Part shown: one piece after another, positions 34,550 through 43,504 of the stretch
How positions within the stretch are numbered: the first letter of the stretch is position 1
Layout of the letters: each line of letters starts with the position of its first letter
Assembly: GCF_019428685.1 (NCBI RefSeq)
Contig: NZ_CP080096.1
Span: 2,914,001 to 2,978,000, forward strand
Length of the DNA: 64,000 nt
Reading direction: 5' to 3'
DNA from: Paraburkholderia edwinii
GTDB taxonomy: Bacteria; Pseudomonadota; Gammaproteobacteria; Burkholderiales; Burkholderiaceae
Notes under the pieces: model-generated
What the model was told of the DNA's origin: nothing
What the model saw: the letters and a program-made list of their open reading frames with translations, nothing else
Database searches by the model: none
Translations under genes and position numbers: made by a program

Positions 34550-34665
34550 ATGGCACGAAGCTGGGTCTGACTCCCGGACCATCGATATGGCCGATTACAG
34601 TGGCGCGACCGCGCCGGGCTTGCACCGGCTTCCGCGCTTCGAGTAGCGCTTATTCTACGCGTTAA
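34550..34665 (-). ncRNA. Cobalamin (AdoCbl) riboswitch
   Basis: In the leader of cbtB on the minus strand are the conserved riboswitch pieces in the right order: a GGAAGCCGGTGCAA core segment (about 34633-34620), then CGCGCCACTGTAA (34607-34595) and a B12-box-like GGAGTCAGACCCAGC (about 34575-34561). The next coding start is 50-60 nt downstream, so vitamin B12 would shut off cbtBA. The borders are approximate. Confidence 0.82.
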
Positions 34666-34745
34666 ACTGTGCGGCCTAATGAAAGCTTTTCGCGAGCCGT
34701 GCGAATGTGCGCAGGCGTGCGGCCCGTGCACTCGAACGACATGAC

Positions 34746-35351
34746 ATGCAGACACGTCTCTGGTTGATCAGCCACGCATCGACTGCGGCGCAACGCAGCG
34801 CGACGTTCGCGGACGCGAACGAGCCGCTCGACGCGCGCGGCCTCGCCGAAGCGAACGCGTATGCGCAGCGCGCCCGCTTCGCATTCGACGGTGCACGCGA
34901 AGTACGTGCATTGACGAGTCCCGCAGCGTGCGCGCGCGACACGGCACAGGCGCTTGGCTTGAACGCGACAGTCGCCGCCGGGCTTGCCGATACGGATTAC
35001 GGCGATTGGCGACGCGCGCGCGTCGCCGATATCGTCGTGCAGGCGCCGCAGGCACTGGATGCATGGCTGCGCGATCCAGCTGCGGCACCACCGCGCGGCG
35101 AATCGTTCGAAGCGGTTGTCGCACGCGTCGGCGCGTGGCTCGACGCGCTAGCGAATGACGATCTGGCTGATCTCACGGTCATCGCAATTACACATGCGGC
35201 CGTGTTGCGCGCGGCGCTCATCCATGTACTGCACGCGCCTGCCGCGGCATTCACGCAAATCGAAATCGCGCCGCTCGCAACAATCGAATTACGGTATTCG
35301 AAGCGCGGCTGGGCGTGGTGGCCTGACGCGCGAGCGAACTTGCAGCCATAG
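34746..35351 (+). CDS. Histidine phosphatase family protein (CobC/alpha-ribazole phosphatase-like)
   Basis: A 201-residue protein from ATG 34746. It has the phosphoglycerate-mutase-like fold signature, with the catalytic His in LISHAS and a second His in VIAITHAAVLRAAL. The RGESFEAVVARVGAWLDAL segment corresponds to the GES motif of CobC-type enzymes. The canonical RHG triplet is SHA here, so the usual phosphate-binding Arg is absent at that position. Location beside the B12-controlled cobalt transporter suggests a cobalamin-related role such as alpha-ribazole-phosphate dephosphorylation. The changed motif means activity must be regarded as unproven. Confidence 0.8.
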   Translation: MQTRLWLISHASTAAQRSATFADANEPLDARGLAEANAYAQRARFAFDGAREVRALTSPAACARDTAQALGLNATVAAGLADTDYGDWRRARVADIVVQAPQALDAWLRDPAAAPPRGESFEAVVARVGAWLDALANDDLADLTVIAITHAAVLRAALIHVLHAPAAAFTQIEIAPLATIELRYSKRGWAWWPDARANLQP

Positions 35352-35507
35352 CGCGAAGCACCGCCTGGCAAGCGCACATTGCCTTAATCGAAGCCGTAGA
35401 TAGGCCATTCGGCAGATTTCGCAGCGAACGGCGCACCGGTATCATCGCCCGTCACCCCATAGCCGGTCATAGGCGAGCGGCACAACGATACCGGACGATA
35501 CCGAGCG

Positions 35508-36032
35508 ATGCCGCTTTACCCGAACATTGATAACGAGATTCGCGCGCACATGAGTCGCATAGCCGAAGGCGAGCGCGTCAAGCCAATTGCCGTCGGCCGG
35601 CTGACCGACGATCAGCATCAGGCGATCTCAAGGCTACGGCTTTCCGTCGGACTGCCGGGGCTCGACGATCCTGAAATCTTGCTGCTCGGGCGTCACATCC
35701 ACCAAAGCCGCGTGGTCAAGGATCAATACCAGCTCGACGACGTTCTATGCCAGATCCGTAGTTCGCTCGCGGAAACATCGGTCGTCCACGGTTCGTCGAA
35801 AATGACCGTCGTAAAGAGCACCGTTCCTCGGGCGGACGGTTACGGTTCAATGGTCAGGGATGAGGCTGTGCTTGAACTGCTGGCTCGCAAGCCGAAGGCG
35901 GAGTTGTTTTCCGTTATTCCGAAGGGAGACATTCCGCCAGCGAAACGTACGCAAAATCGTACGCAAACCCGCCCGCAAATAACGGGAGACCAGAAAAAGG
36001 AAAGGCCGCTCGAGAGCGGCCTGGAAGCTTGA
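35508..36032 (+). CDS. Hypothetical protein
   Basis: A 174-residue, hydrophilic protein (starts MPLYPNIDNEIRAHMSRIAE) that I do not recognise. The first 140 residues look like a folded domain (AISRLRLSVGLPGLDDPEIL, YQLDDVLCQIRSSL). The last 35 are a charged, Thr/Gln-rich tail with a short repeat (KRTQNRTQTRPQ). Its ATG is the first in frame. A terminator-like hairpin overlaps its end but points in the other direction. An accessory or mobile origin is possible but unproven. Confidence 0.6.
   Translation: MPLYPNIDNEIRAHMSRIAEGERVKPIAVGRLTDDQHQAISRLRLSVGLPGLDDPEILLLGRHIHQSRVVKDQYQLDDVLCQIRSSLAETSVVHGSSKMTVVKSTVPRADGYGSMVRDEAVLELLARKPKAELFSVIPKGDIPPAKRTQNRTQTRPQITGDQKKERPLESGLEA
35993..36022 (-). 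terminator. Terminator for the minus-strand DLH-like gene
   Basis: Arms AGGCCGCT (36003-36010) and AGCGGCCT (36015-36022) with a 4-nt loop. On the minus strand TTTCCTTTTT follows. It is about 170 nt beyond the stop of the gene at 36192. Confidence 0.7.
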
Positions 36033-36191
36033 TGAATTTGCTCGCCCGGGTAACGAAAAGCTGGTCCGACGCCCCAGCAAATTCAACGGACAAATCGTAC
36101 CTGTTATCGACGGTTCCCGCAAGCCATCCCGCGATTTGATCGCGGCTAGTCCGCCCAACCGTGCGCGTCCCGCCATCACATAAAACGCGCC

Positions 36192-37424
36192 TCAACCCGG
36201 CTTGTCGTCTCCCCCGCTCATCCCGGGCATCAACGTATCGCTGGGCCGCGCAATATCGAGCACCTTGCGCGCAGACTGAATACCAACCACCGGCAACCCC
36301 GCGGTATCGAGCATGCCGATCTGCGCGAGCACGGTCGCCTGATCCCAGTACACATGCAGGTTGTCGATCTTGTCGCCGCGAAAGCAGATCACCGCAACCA
36401 TTGCGACTTCGAAGTATTTGCCCGTCGGTTCGACGCCCGGCAGCATCCAGTGCATCTCGCATGTGTGCGTACAACGAAACACAAATTCGTCGACGATCCG
36501 GTCGACGCCGACCGTGAACGACACCGGCACATGCTGCGCATCGGGCGGAAACGAATGCATGAACTCTTCGACGTAGAAGCGTCTGAGCGATTCGCGGCCG
36601 ATGCCGCCTGTCATCGTCGGCACGTCGTTGAAGTAGGGATCGTCGACCATCGTCGACATCACAGCGTCGGCGTCGCGCGTGACGTACTTGTGGTACGAGT
36701 GCCGCTTCCAGACGCGTTCGATTGCGTAGATCGGCCCCATCGTTTTCTTGAGCAGCGACAACGAACGCGAATACGACAGCGCCGCCGACGGCCGGTCGAA
36801 TTCGGGGCCGGGCACCGTAAACGCCTCGCCGCACTCGTATTCATAGATCGTCACGCCCGGCTTGTACTCGAACGCCGCGCGGATCTTGCCGCGCATGAGC
36901 ACGTCGTGCGCGGACGAAATACGCCCGGACAGATGCAGCACCACCGGGCAGCGCAAGCGCCGCGCATCGCTGAGGTGCGCCTCGAGCGAGGCGCCGCAGT
37001 AGCCGACCGCACAGTCCACGTCCGTATAGGCCGCCGCGAGCACGGCTAGCTTGCCGCCAGGCCCGAAGCCGAGCACGCCGATCTTGCCGTCGTGCGCCGG
37101 ATGGTCGCGCAATGCTTCGAAGGTCGAATTGATGTCGTCGACGGCATGGTCGACGTCGAGAAGCCGGTTGAATTCGTGTGCGAGCGTCACGTCGTCGCCG
37201 TGACGCTTGAACAACTTGCGCGGCGAGAGCCGCCAGTAAAGATCGGGCACGACCACCACGTAACCCTCTTCGGCATAACGCCGCGCCATCGCCTTGATGG
37301 GCTCGTCGATGCCATAAATGTCGTGCAGCAGCACGAGCCCCGGCGCCGGTCTGTGCGCGGGTAATGCAATATGGCCTGCGAAACTCCGGCCATGGCTCGC
37401 AGCAATTTCAATCGAATCGTCCAT
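36192..37424 (-). CDS. Dienelactone hydrolase-like / SnoaL-like fusion protein with degraded active site
   Basis: A 410-residue protein. Residues about 5-230 follow the dienelactone hydrolase fold (APGLVLLHDIYGIDEPIKAM, YVVVVPDLYWRLSP, GKIGVLGFGPGGKLAVLAAA). The nucleophile elbow reads GFGPGG where active family members have G-x-C-x-G-G. The position of the catalytic His (normally GHGF) reads CGEAF. Residues about 245-385 form a SnoaL/NTF2-like domain (VWKRHSYHKYVTRDADAVMS, VSFTVGVDRIVDEFVF). It therefore looks like a two-domain binding protein or an enzyme with a relocated active site. It is divergent from nirB across a 470-bp regulatory region. Confidence 0.82.
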   Translation of the reverse strand: MDDSIEIAASHGRSFAGHIALPAHRPAPGLVLLHDIYGIDEPIKAMARRYAEEGYVVVVPDLYWRLSPRKLFKRHGDDVTLAHEFNRLLDVDHAVDDINSTFEALRDHPAHDGKIGVLGFGPGGKLAVLAAAYTDVDCAVGYCGASLEAHLSDARRLRCPVVLHLSGRISSAHDVLMRGKIRAAFEYKPGVTIYEYECGEAFTVPGPEFDRPSAALSYSRSLSLLKKTMGPIYAIERVWKRHSYHKYVTRDADAVMSTMVDDPYFNDVPTMTGGIGRESLRRFYVEEFMHSFPPDAQHVPVSFTVGVDRIVDEFVFRCTHTCEMHWMLPGVEPTGKYFEVAMVAVICFRGDKIDNLHVYWDQATVLAQIGMLDTAGLPVVGIQSARKVLDIARPSDTLMPGMSGGDDKPG

Positions 37425-37581
37425 CGTCCATCTTGTTGTTACACCGGTCGGTGATGCGTGAGAGCCAGTCGTTTTCCAGAACGCCTGAGCACATCACTTA
37501 TTCCAGCCGTAATAAATGAGAAAGCCTTCGGGCATCGCATCGGCGCGCGTTCGCGCTAAATCAGTGCATCGCCCGCCGCGC

Positions 37582-37596
37582 GCACTGCTGCGGTGC
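37582..37596 (+). promoter_or_regulatory. NtrC-like enhancer site
   Basis: GCAC-TGCTGC-GGTGC matches the outer arms and 6-nt spacing of the NtrC consensus (GCACC-N5-GGTGC type). It lies about 70 nt upstream of the sigma-54 box, a typical enhancer distance. Confidence 0.55.
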
Positions 37597-37663
37597 AATA
37601 CAAACGCCGCAACGAATCCGCTAAACGCGTTGCCCCATAAGGATCTGCGGCTTTGCTGCTGAA

Positions 37664-37679
37664 TGGCATGAGCGTTGCT
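37664..37679 (+). promoter_or_regulatory. Sigma-54 (-24/-12) promoter of nirB-nirD-nasA
   Basis: TGGCATGAGCGTTGCT matches the consensus TGGCACGNNNNTTGCW at every defined position except C to T at position 6. The GG/GC spacing is correct. Transcription should start near 37690. Confidence 0.8.
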
Positions 37680-37690
37680 TAAAGCGGTTC

Positions 37691-37714
37691 GTGGCCCGCA
37701 AAGACGCGGGTGAC
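37691..37714 (+). ncRNA. Candidate NasT (ANTAR) target hairpin at the 5' end of the nir-nas mRNA
   Basis: Stem CCCGC/GCGGG (37695-37699 / 37706-37710) with hexaloop AAAGAC, i.e. A at loop position 1 and G at position 4, the rule for ANTAR target RNAs. A flanking GTG/CAC pair may extend the stem. The expected second hairpin could not be identified with confidence. nasT in the same cluster encodes the ANTAR protein. Confidence 0.5.
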
Positions 37715-37895
37715 ACCAGCGAAACCGCCCTACGCCATCGGCGAAAGCGCTTCGCGGAAATACACGGCCGCGGGTCCCGCAACATAGCAACGCATGAACC
37801 GGGATTTCGGCAGACAACAGTCGGGCAATGGCGTTCGACGTGCGTCGCATCGGGTTTCCTCACCCGCTGCGCGATACCTCGGCTGAACGGACATC

Positions 37896-40328
37896 ATGAG
37901 CAAACCCCGACTCGTCGTCATCGGCAACGGCATGGCCGGCATCCGCACGCTCGAAGAACTGTTGACGATCGCCCCCGATCAATACGACATCACGGTCTTC
38001 GGCGCCGAACCGCACCCGAACTACAACCGCATCCTGCTGTCGCCCGTGCTCGCCGGCGAGCAGACCTTCAGCGACATCGTGCTCAATCCCATCGAGTGGT
38101 ACGAGCAGAATGGCATTCGGCTGCATCTGGGAAAGACCGTCGAAAAGATCGACCGCGTGCGCCGCAAGGTGATCGCCACCGACGGCACCGAAGCGCCGTA
38201 CGAGCGCCTGCTGATCGCGACCGGCTCGACGCCGTTCATCCTGCCTGTGCCGGGCAATACGTTGAAGGGCGTGATCAGCTATCGGGACATCTACGATACG
38301 CAAACAATGATCGACACGGCTGCGGTGAAACGTCACGCCGTTGTAATCGGCGGCGGCCTGCTCGGCCTTGAAGCCGCGAACGGTCTGAAGCTGCGCGGCA
38401 TGGACGTGACCGTCGTGCACCTCGCCGATACGCTGCTCGAGCGGCAACTCGATGCGACTGCGGGACGCCTCCTGCAGCGCTCGCTCGAAACACGCGGACT
38501 CAAATTCCTGCTCAGCAAGGCAACCGCGGAAATTACCGGCAACGATGCGGGCGACGTGACCGGCGTCGTGTTCAAGGACGGCGACGCGATTCCCTCGGAC
38601 CTCGTCGTGATGGCCGCGGGCATCCGCCCGAACACGGCGCTTGCCGAAGCAGCCGGGCTGCACTGCAATCGCGGCATCGTCGTCAGCGATGCGTTGCAGA
38701 CCTACGATCCGCGCATCTATGCGGTTGGCGAATGCGTGAGCCATCGCGGCATCGCGTATGGTCTCGTCGCGCCGCTCTTCGAGCAGGCGAAAGTGGCCGC
38801 GAACCATCTCGCGCTGATGGGCATCGGCAGCTACAAAGGCTCGGTGCTGTCGACGAAACTGAAGGTAACCGGTATCGACCTGTTTTCCGCAGGCGACTTC
38901 ATGGGCAGCGACGGCACCGAGGAAATCGTACTGTCCGATCCCGCGGGCGGTGTCTACAAGAAGCTCGTGATCAAGGACGATCAACTGGTCGGCGCCTGCC
39001 TCTATGGCGACACCGCCGATGGCGCGTGGTACTTCAAGCTGCTGCGCGAAGGCCGCAAGCTCGGCGAGCTGCGCGATCACATCATGTTCGGCGAGTCGAG
39101 CGTCGGCGACGCGGGCGTGCAAGGGCAAAGCCGCGCGGCCGCGATGGCCGACAGCGACGAAGTGTGCGGCTGCAACGGCGTATGCAAAGGCACGATCGTC
39201 AAGGCGATCACCGAAAAGGGCCTGTTTACGCTCGACGACGTGAAGAAGCACACCAAGGCATCGAGCTCGTGCGGCTCGTGCACGGGGCTCGTCGAACAGA
39301 TCCTGATGAGCACGGTCGGCGCGAACTTCCAGGAACCGCCGAAGACGAAGGCCGTATGCGGCTGCACGGACCGCAATCACGGCGAAGTGCGCAAGGCGAT
39401 TCGCGACCATCATCTGCTCACGCACCGCGAGGTCTACGACTTCCTCGAATGGCGCACGCCGAACGGCTGCGCGACCTGCCGCCCGGCGATCAACTATTAC
39501 CTGCTGTCGACATGGCCGCGCGAAGCCGTCGACGATCCGCAGAGCCGTTTCGTCAACGAACGCGTGCACGCGAACATCCAGAAGGACAACACGTTCTCGG
39601 TGATCCCGCAAATGAAGGGCGGTGTGACGAACTCGGCCGAACTGCGCCGCATCGCGGACGTGGCCGACAAGTACAACGTGCCGATGGTCAAGGTGACGGG
39701 CGGCCAGCGCATCGACCTGTTCGGCATCAGGAAGGAAGACCTGCCACACGTGTGGAAAGACCTCGGCATGAAGTCGGGCCACGGATATGGCAAATCGATC
39801 CGCACCGTAAAAACCTGCGTGGGCAGCGAGTTTTGCCGCTTCGGCACGCAAAACAGCACGCAGATGGGCATCGATCTCGAAACGATGCTCGCGAATATGT
39901 GGTCGCCCCACAAGACGAAGCTGGCGGTGTCGGGCTGCCCGCGCAATTGCGCCGAGGCCGGCATCAAGGACGTCGGCGTGATTGCGGTCGACAGCGGCTG
40001 GGAGCTCTATGTGGGCGGCAATGGCGGCATCAAGACCGAAGTCGCGCAGTTCCTCGTGAAGGTGAAGACGCCCGACGAAGTGAAGGAATACACGGGTGCG
40101 TTCCTGCAGCTCTATCGCGAGGAAGCGTATTACCTCGATCGCACCGTGCACTACATCGCGCGCGTCGGCCTCGACTACGTGAAGCAGAAAGTGGTCGAAG
40201 ACGCGGCAAGCCGCAAGGCACTGTACGAACGGCTGCTCTATTCGCTCGAAGGCCTGCCCGATCCGTGGGAAGCGCGCATCGAAGGCATGCAGAAAAACGA
40301 GTACATCCCGCTCAAGGTAGTGGCCTGA
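37896..40328 (+). CDS. nirB: Assimilatory nitrite reductase [NAD(P)H], large subunit
   Basis: An 810-residue multidomain enzyme reducing nitrite to ammonium. In order: a pyridine-nucleotide oxidoreductase domain (VVIGNGMAGIRTLEELL; second motif VVIGGGLLGLEAANGL); two BFD-like [2Fe-2S] segments (CGCNGVCKGTIVKAI with SCGSCTGLVEQIL, then CGCTDRNHGEVRKAI with CATCRPAINYYL); and the ferredoxin-like half plus siroheme/[4Fe-4S] domain with ligands in TCVGSEFCRF and SGCPRNCAEAG. Length matches NirB. It starts the nirB-nirD-nasA transcription unit behind the sigma-54 promoter. It is cytoplasmic. Confidence 0.97.
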   Translation: MSKPRLVVIGNGMAGIRTLEELLTIAPDQYDITVFGAEPHPNYNRILLSPVLAGEQTFSDIVLNPIEWYEQNGIRLHLGKTVEKIDRVRRKVIATDGTEAPYERLLIATGSTPFILPVPGNTLKGVISYRDIYDTQTMIDTAAVKRHAVVIGGGLLGLEAANGLKLRGMDVTVVHLADTLLERQLDATAGRLLQRSLETRGLKFLLSKATAEITGNDAGDVTGVVFKDGDAIPSDLVVMAAGIRPNTALAEAAGLHCNRGIVVSDALQTYDPRIYAVGECVSHRGIAYGLVAPLFEQAKVAANHLALMGIGSYKGSVLSTKLKVTGIDLFSAGDFMGSDGTEEIVLSDPAGGVYKKLVIKDDQLVGACLYGDTADGAWYFKLLREGRKLGELRDHIMFGESSVGDAGVQGQSRAAAMADSDEVCGCNGVCKGTIVKAITEKGLFTLDDVKKHTKASSSCGSCTGLVEQILMSTVGANFQEPPKTKAVCGCTDRNHGEVRKAIRDHHLLTHREVYDFLEWRTPNGCATCRPAINYYLLSTWPREAVDDPQSRFVNERVHANIQKDNTFSVIPQMKGGVTNSAELRRIADVADKYNVPMVKVTGGQRIDLFGIRKEDLPHVWKDLGMKSGHGYGKSIRTVKTCVGSEFCRFGTQNSTQMGIDLETMLANMWSPHKTKLAVSGCPRNCAEAGIKDVGVIAVDSGWELYVGGNGGIKTEVAQFLVKVKTPDEVKEYTGAFLQLYREEAYYLDRTVHYIARVGLDYVKQKVVEDAASRKALYERLLYSLEGLPDPWEARIEGMQKNEYIPLKVVA

Positions 40329-40334
40329 AGGAAC

Positions 40335-40670
40335 ATGACCATGGATATGCAAGTGACCCGCGCATGGACGCGCATCTGCACCGTCGCCGACATTCCGCCG
40401 CTCGGCAGCCGCGTGCTCGAACGCGAGAACGGCAATATCGCGATCTTTCGCACGGCGCAGGACAACGTGTATGCGCTGCTCGACCGTTGTCCGCACAAGG
40501 GCGGCGCGCTGTCGCTCGGCATCGTGCACGGCGAGAGCGTGACCTGCCCGCTGCACGCGTGGAATATCGATCTCGCGAGCGGTGTCGCGAAGGCGCCCGA
40601 TGAAGGTTGCGCGCGCCACTTTCCGGTGCGCGTCGATGAAGATGGCGCGGTTTATCTGTGCCTCGAATAG
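40335..40670 (+). CDS. nirD: Nitrite reductase small subunit (Rieske-type)
   Basis: A 111-residue NirD. The Rieske [2Fe-2S] ligands are CPHKGGAL and CPLHAWNID. The start codon lies 6 nt behind nirB with AAGGA in the gap. NirD supports NirB activity. The stop lies 40 nt before nasA. Confidence 0.96.
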   Translation: MTMDMQVTRAWTRICTVADIPPLGSRVLERENGNIAIFRTAQDNVYALLDRCPHKGGALSLGIVHGESVTCPLHAWNIDLASGVAKAPDEGCARHFPVRVDEDGAVYLCLE

Positions 40671-40710
40671 CGACGCACTCACAGACGCAATGAGGCGCAA
40701 TGGAGGTTCG

Positions 40711-43401
40711 ATGAAAACCGTCACCCGTTCCACCTGCTGTTATTGCGGCGTCGGCTGCGGCGTGCTGATCGAGGCGGAGGACGGGCGCATCACCGGCGTG
40801 AAGGGCGACCCCGAACATCCGGCCAACTTCGGCAAGCTCTGCAGCAAAGGGCTCGCGCTCGCCGACAGCGCGCGCAGCGACAGCGGCCGCGTGCTGCAAC
40901 CCGAGTTGCGCACGCGGCGCGACGCGCCGCGCCACGCGGTGCCGTGGGACGAGGCACTCGATACAGTCGCACAACGCTTTGCCGATGTGATCGCCGAACA
41001 CGGCCCCGATGCCGTCGCGTTCTATCTGTCCGGCCAGTTGCTGACCGAAGACTATTACGTCTTCAACAAGCTCGCCAAGGGGCTCGTCGGCACCAACAAC
41101 ATCGATACGAATTCGCGCCTGTGCATGTCGAGCGCGGTGACCGCGTACAAGATGGCATTGGGCGCCGACGGCCCGCCGACCTGCTATGAGGACCTCGAAC
41201 TCGCGCAGACCGTGCTGTTCGCAGGCAGCAATATGGCGTGGGCACATCCGGTTCTGTTTCGCCGGCTCGAAGCGGCCAGGGCCGCAAACCCGGCTATCCG
41301 CTGGATCGTCGTCGACCCGCGCCGCACCGATACGGCCGCGATGGCCGATCTGCATCTCGCGATCCAGCCGGGCACCGATGTCGCACTCTTCAACGGCATG
41401 CTGCATCACCTGATCTGGGAAGGCCTTGTCGATCGCGACTATATCGATGCGCACACAACCGGTTTCGACGAGCTGAAGAAGCTGGTGCGCGAGTTCACGC
41501 CGCGTGTCGCGGCCGAATTGTGCGGCATCGCGGAGCAGGACCTGCTGCAGGCGGCCGAATGGTTCGGCGCAAGCCCTGCTGCGTTGTCGCTGTACTGCAT
41601 GGGCCTGAACCAGTCGAGCCACGGCACCGACAAGAATCTTGCACTGATCAACCTGCATCTGGCGACGCGCCAGATCGGCCGTCCCGGCGCGGGTCCTTTT
41701 TCGCTGACCGGCCAGCCGAACGCGATGGGTGGCCGCGAAGTCGGCGGCATGGCGACGATGCTCGCCGCGCACCGCGATATCGGTAACGCCGCGCATCGCG
41801 AAGAAGTGGCGCGACTCTGGGGTCTGTCCGATGCGGCGCGCCTGTCGGGCTCGCCCGGCCTGCCCGCGGTCGATATGTTCGAAGCGCTGCGCAGCGGCAA
41901 GGTGAAAGCGGTCTGGATTGCGTGCACGAACCCCGTGCATTCGATGCCCGACATCGCGAAGGTGCGCGAGGCACTCGATCAGGCGGAATTCGTCGTCGTG
42001 CAGGACGCGTTCATGCAAACCGACACCGTGCCGTACGCGGACGTCTTGCTGCCTGCGGCGACGTGGGGCGAAAAGGCGGGCACCGTTACGAACTCGGAGC
42101 GGCGCATCACGCGCGTGCGTGCCGCGGTTGCGCCCGCTGGCGAGGCGAAGCCGGACTGGTGGATCGCCAACGAAGTCGCGCGCCGCATCGCGCAAAAGCT
42201 CGTACGCGAGCCGCAGATGTTCGGCTTCGAGCATACCGAAGCCGTGTTCGACGAACATCGCGCGCTGACCGAGGGCCGCGATCTCGACATCGGCGGCATC
42301 AGCTATGCGCTGCTCGACGCGCAAGGTCCGCAGCAATGGCCATTTCCGCCGGGCCGTGAAGAAGGCGATGCACGCCGCTATACCGACGGCCGCTTCGCGA
42401 CCGCGGACGGCCGCGCGCGCTTTCATGCAACGCAATATCTGCCGGTGGCCGACGAGGTCAACGCGCGCTTCCCGTTCCGTCTGACGACAGGCCGCCTGCG
42501 CGATCAGTGGCATGGCATGAGCCGCACGGGCCGCGTGGCGAAGCTGTTTTCGCATGCGCCGGAGCCGGCGCTGACGATGCACCCCGGCGACGCCGCACGG
42601 CGCGGTCTCGCCGAAGGCGATCTCGTGCACGTAAAGAGCCGCCGCGGCGCGCTAGTGCTGCCGCTGCAAATTTCCGACGACATGCAGTCCGGCGCGGTAT
42701 TCGCGGCGATGCACTGGAGCGGCCAGTTCGTCGCGAGCGGCGGCATCAACGAAACGACGCATGGCGCGGTCGATCCGCATTCGAAGCAGCCCGAACTGAA
42801 GCACGCGGCCGTGCGCATCGAGCGCGCCGACCTGCCATGGCGGATGATCGCGGCGCGCCGCGGCGATACGCTGGCATTGCAGGCCGCGCTGCAGCCGCTG
42901 CTCAAGGAATGCGCGTACGCATCGGTCACCTTCGACGCCGACGATCTGCTGATTCTGCGCGCCGCGCATACCGCCGCGCCGCAAGGCTGGCTCGAGCGCG
43001 TCTATGCGGCGCTCGAGCTGCCGTCGGGCGACGATACGCTCGAATACCGAGACGCACGGCGCGGGCTTGACAAGCGCGCGATCTGGCGCGAAAACGTGAT
43101 CGACGGCTTCGTGCTGGCCGGCGACACCGCAAACGGCGCCGCATTGCTGGCAAAATTGCGCGATGCGAGGCCGTGGAGCGGTCCGCGTTTCGCCGCATTC
43201 GCGGGCCTGCGCGCCGAACCGGCGGTACGCGATCGGGTCGTATGCGGCTGCATGCAGGTGAAGGCATCGAGCATCAACGAGGCGATTGCCCATGGCGCGA
43301 CCGTGCCGGAACTGAAGGCAAAGCTCGGCTGTGGCACAGTCTGCGGTTCGTGCCTGCCGGAACTGAAACGGCTCGTCGACACTGCCGCTGTTGCGGGCTG
43401 A
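40711..43401 (+). CDS. nasA: Assimilatory nitrate reductase catalytic subunit
   Basis: An 896-residue molybdopterin enzyme from ATG 40711 (TGGAGG in front). The N-terminal [4Fe-4S] motif is CCYCGVGCGV ... GKLCSKG. Mo-bis-MGD contacts follow (NNIDTNSRLCMSSAV, FAGSNMAWAHPVLF, MGLNQSSHGTDKN, GRPGAGPFSLTGQPNAMGGR), and FRLTTGRLRDQWHGMSR opens the C-terminal MGD-binding domain. The last about 50 residues form a BFD-like [2Fe-2S] domain (CGCMQVKASSINEAI, CGTVCGSCLPELKRL), as in Klebsiella NasA, so it can take electrons without a separate domain protein. It reduces nitrate to nitrite for NirBD. No nitrate transporter is encoded in the window. Confidence 0.96.
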   Translation: MKTVTRSTCCYCGVGCGVLIEAEDGRITGVKGDPEHPANFGKLCSKGLALADSARSDSGRVLQPELRTRRDAPRHAVPWDEALDTVAQRFADVIAEHGPDAVAFYLSGQLLTEDYYVFNKLAKGLVGTNNIDTNSRLCMSSAVTAYKMALGADGPPTCYEDLELAQTVLFAGSNMAWAHPVLFRRLEAARAANPAIRWIVVDPRRTDTAAMADLHLAIQPGTDVALFNGMLHHLIWEGLVDRDYIDAHTTGFDELKKLVREFTPRVAAELCGIAEQDLLQAAEWFGASPAALSLYCMGLNQSSHGTDKNLALINLHLATRQIGRPGAGPFSLTGQPNAMGGREVGGMATMLAAHRDIGNAAHREEVARLWGLSDAARLSGSPGLPAVDMFEALRSGKVKAVWIACTNPVHSMPDIAKVREALDQAEFVVVQDAFMQTDTVPYADVLLPAATWGEKAGTVTNSERRITRVRAAVAPAGEAKPDWWIANEVARRIAQKLVREPQMFGFEHTEAVFDEHRALTEGRDLDIGGISYALLDAQGPQQWPFPPGREEGDARRYTDGRFATADGRARFHATQYLPVADEVNARFPFRLTTGRLRDQWHGMSRTGRVAKLFSHAPEPALTMHPGDAARRGLAEGDLVHVKSRRGALVLPLQISDDMQSGAVFAAMHWSGQFVASGGINETTHGAVDPHSKQPELKHAAVRIERADLPWRMIAARRGDTLALQAALQPLLKECAYASVTFDADDLLILRAAHTAAPQGWLERVYAALELPSGDDTLEYRDARRGLDKRAIWRENVIDGFVLAGDTANGAALLAKLRDARPWSGPRFAAFAGLRAEPAVRDRVVCGCMQVKASSINEAIAHGATVPELKAKLGCGTVCGSCLPELKRLVDTAAVAG

Positions 43402-43504
43402 CGTCGCAGTTGCGAAGGCCGGCGCGAAAACCTGCGCAAAAAAGAACGCGAAGTCCGGCAACGCGGCGCCGCCCCGCGCTACTGAAGAATCGAACTGGAA
43501 GACC

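Larger units (their letters stand above)
37425..37895 (+). promoter_or_regulatory. Regulatory region and leader of the nir-nas operon
   Basis: About 470 bp with no gene. It carries an NtrC-like site (37582-37596), a sigma-54 promoter (37664-37679) and a transcribed leader of roughly 205 nt. The leader has a 5' hairpin with an AAAGAC loop (37691-37714) and a later stem (CGCATCGGGT / ACCCGCTGCG, about 37846-37871) just before nirB. Confidence 0.6.

Noticed and set aside
37700..37871. Second ANTAR hairpin in the nir-nas leader
   Set aside because: Several small stems exist (for example GCGAA/TTCGC), but none has a hexaloop with A1 and G4, so I do not assign it.
37860..40733. A 957-codon open frame on the minus strand opposite nirB
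   Set aside because: It is antisense to the clearly conserved nirB/nirD. Its composition (His, Arg, Ala, Asp and Val rich) is typical for the mirror frame of high-GC genes and it has no domain pattern.
40312..42630. A 772-codon minus-strand frame opposite nasA
   Set aside because: A shadow of the conserved nasA molybdopterin enzyme, with no recognisable motif.
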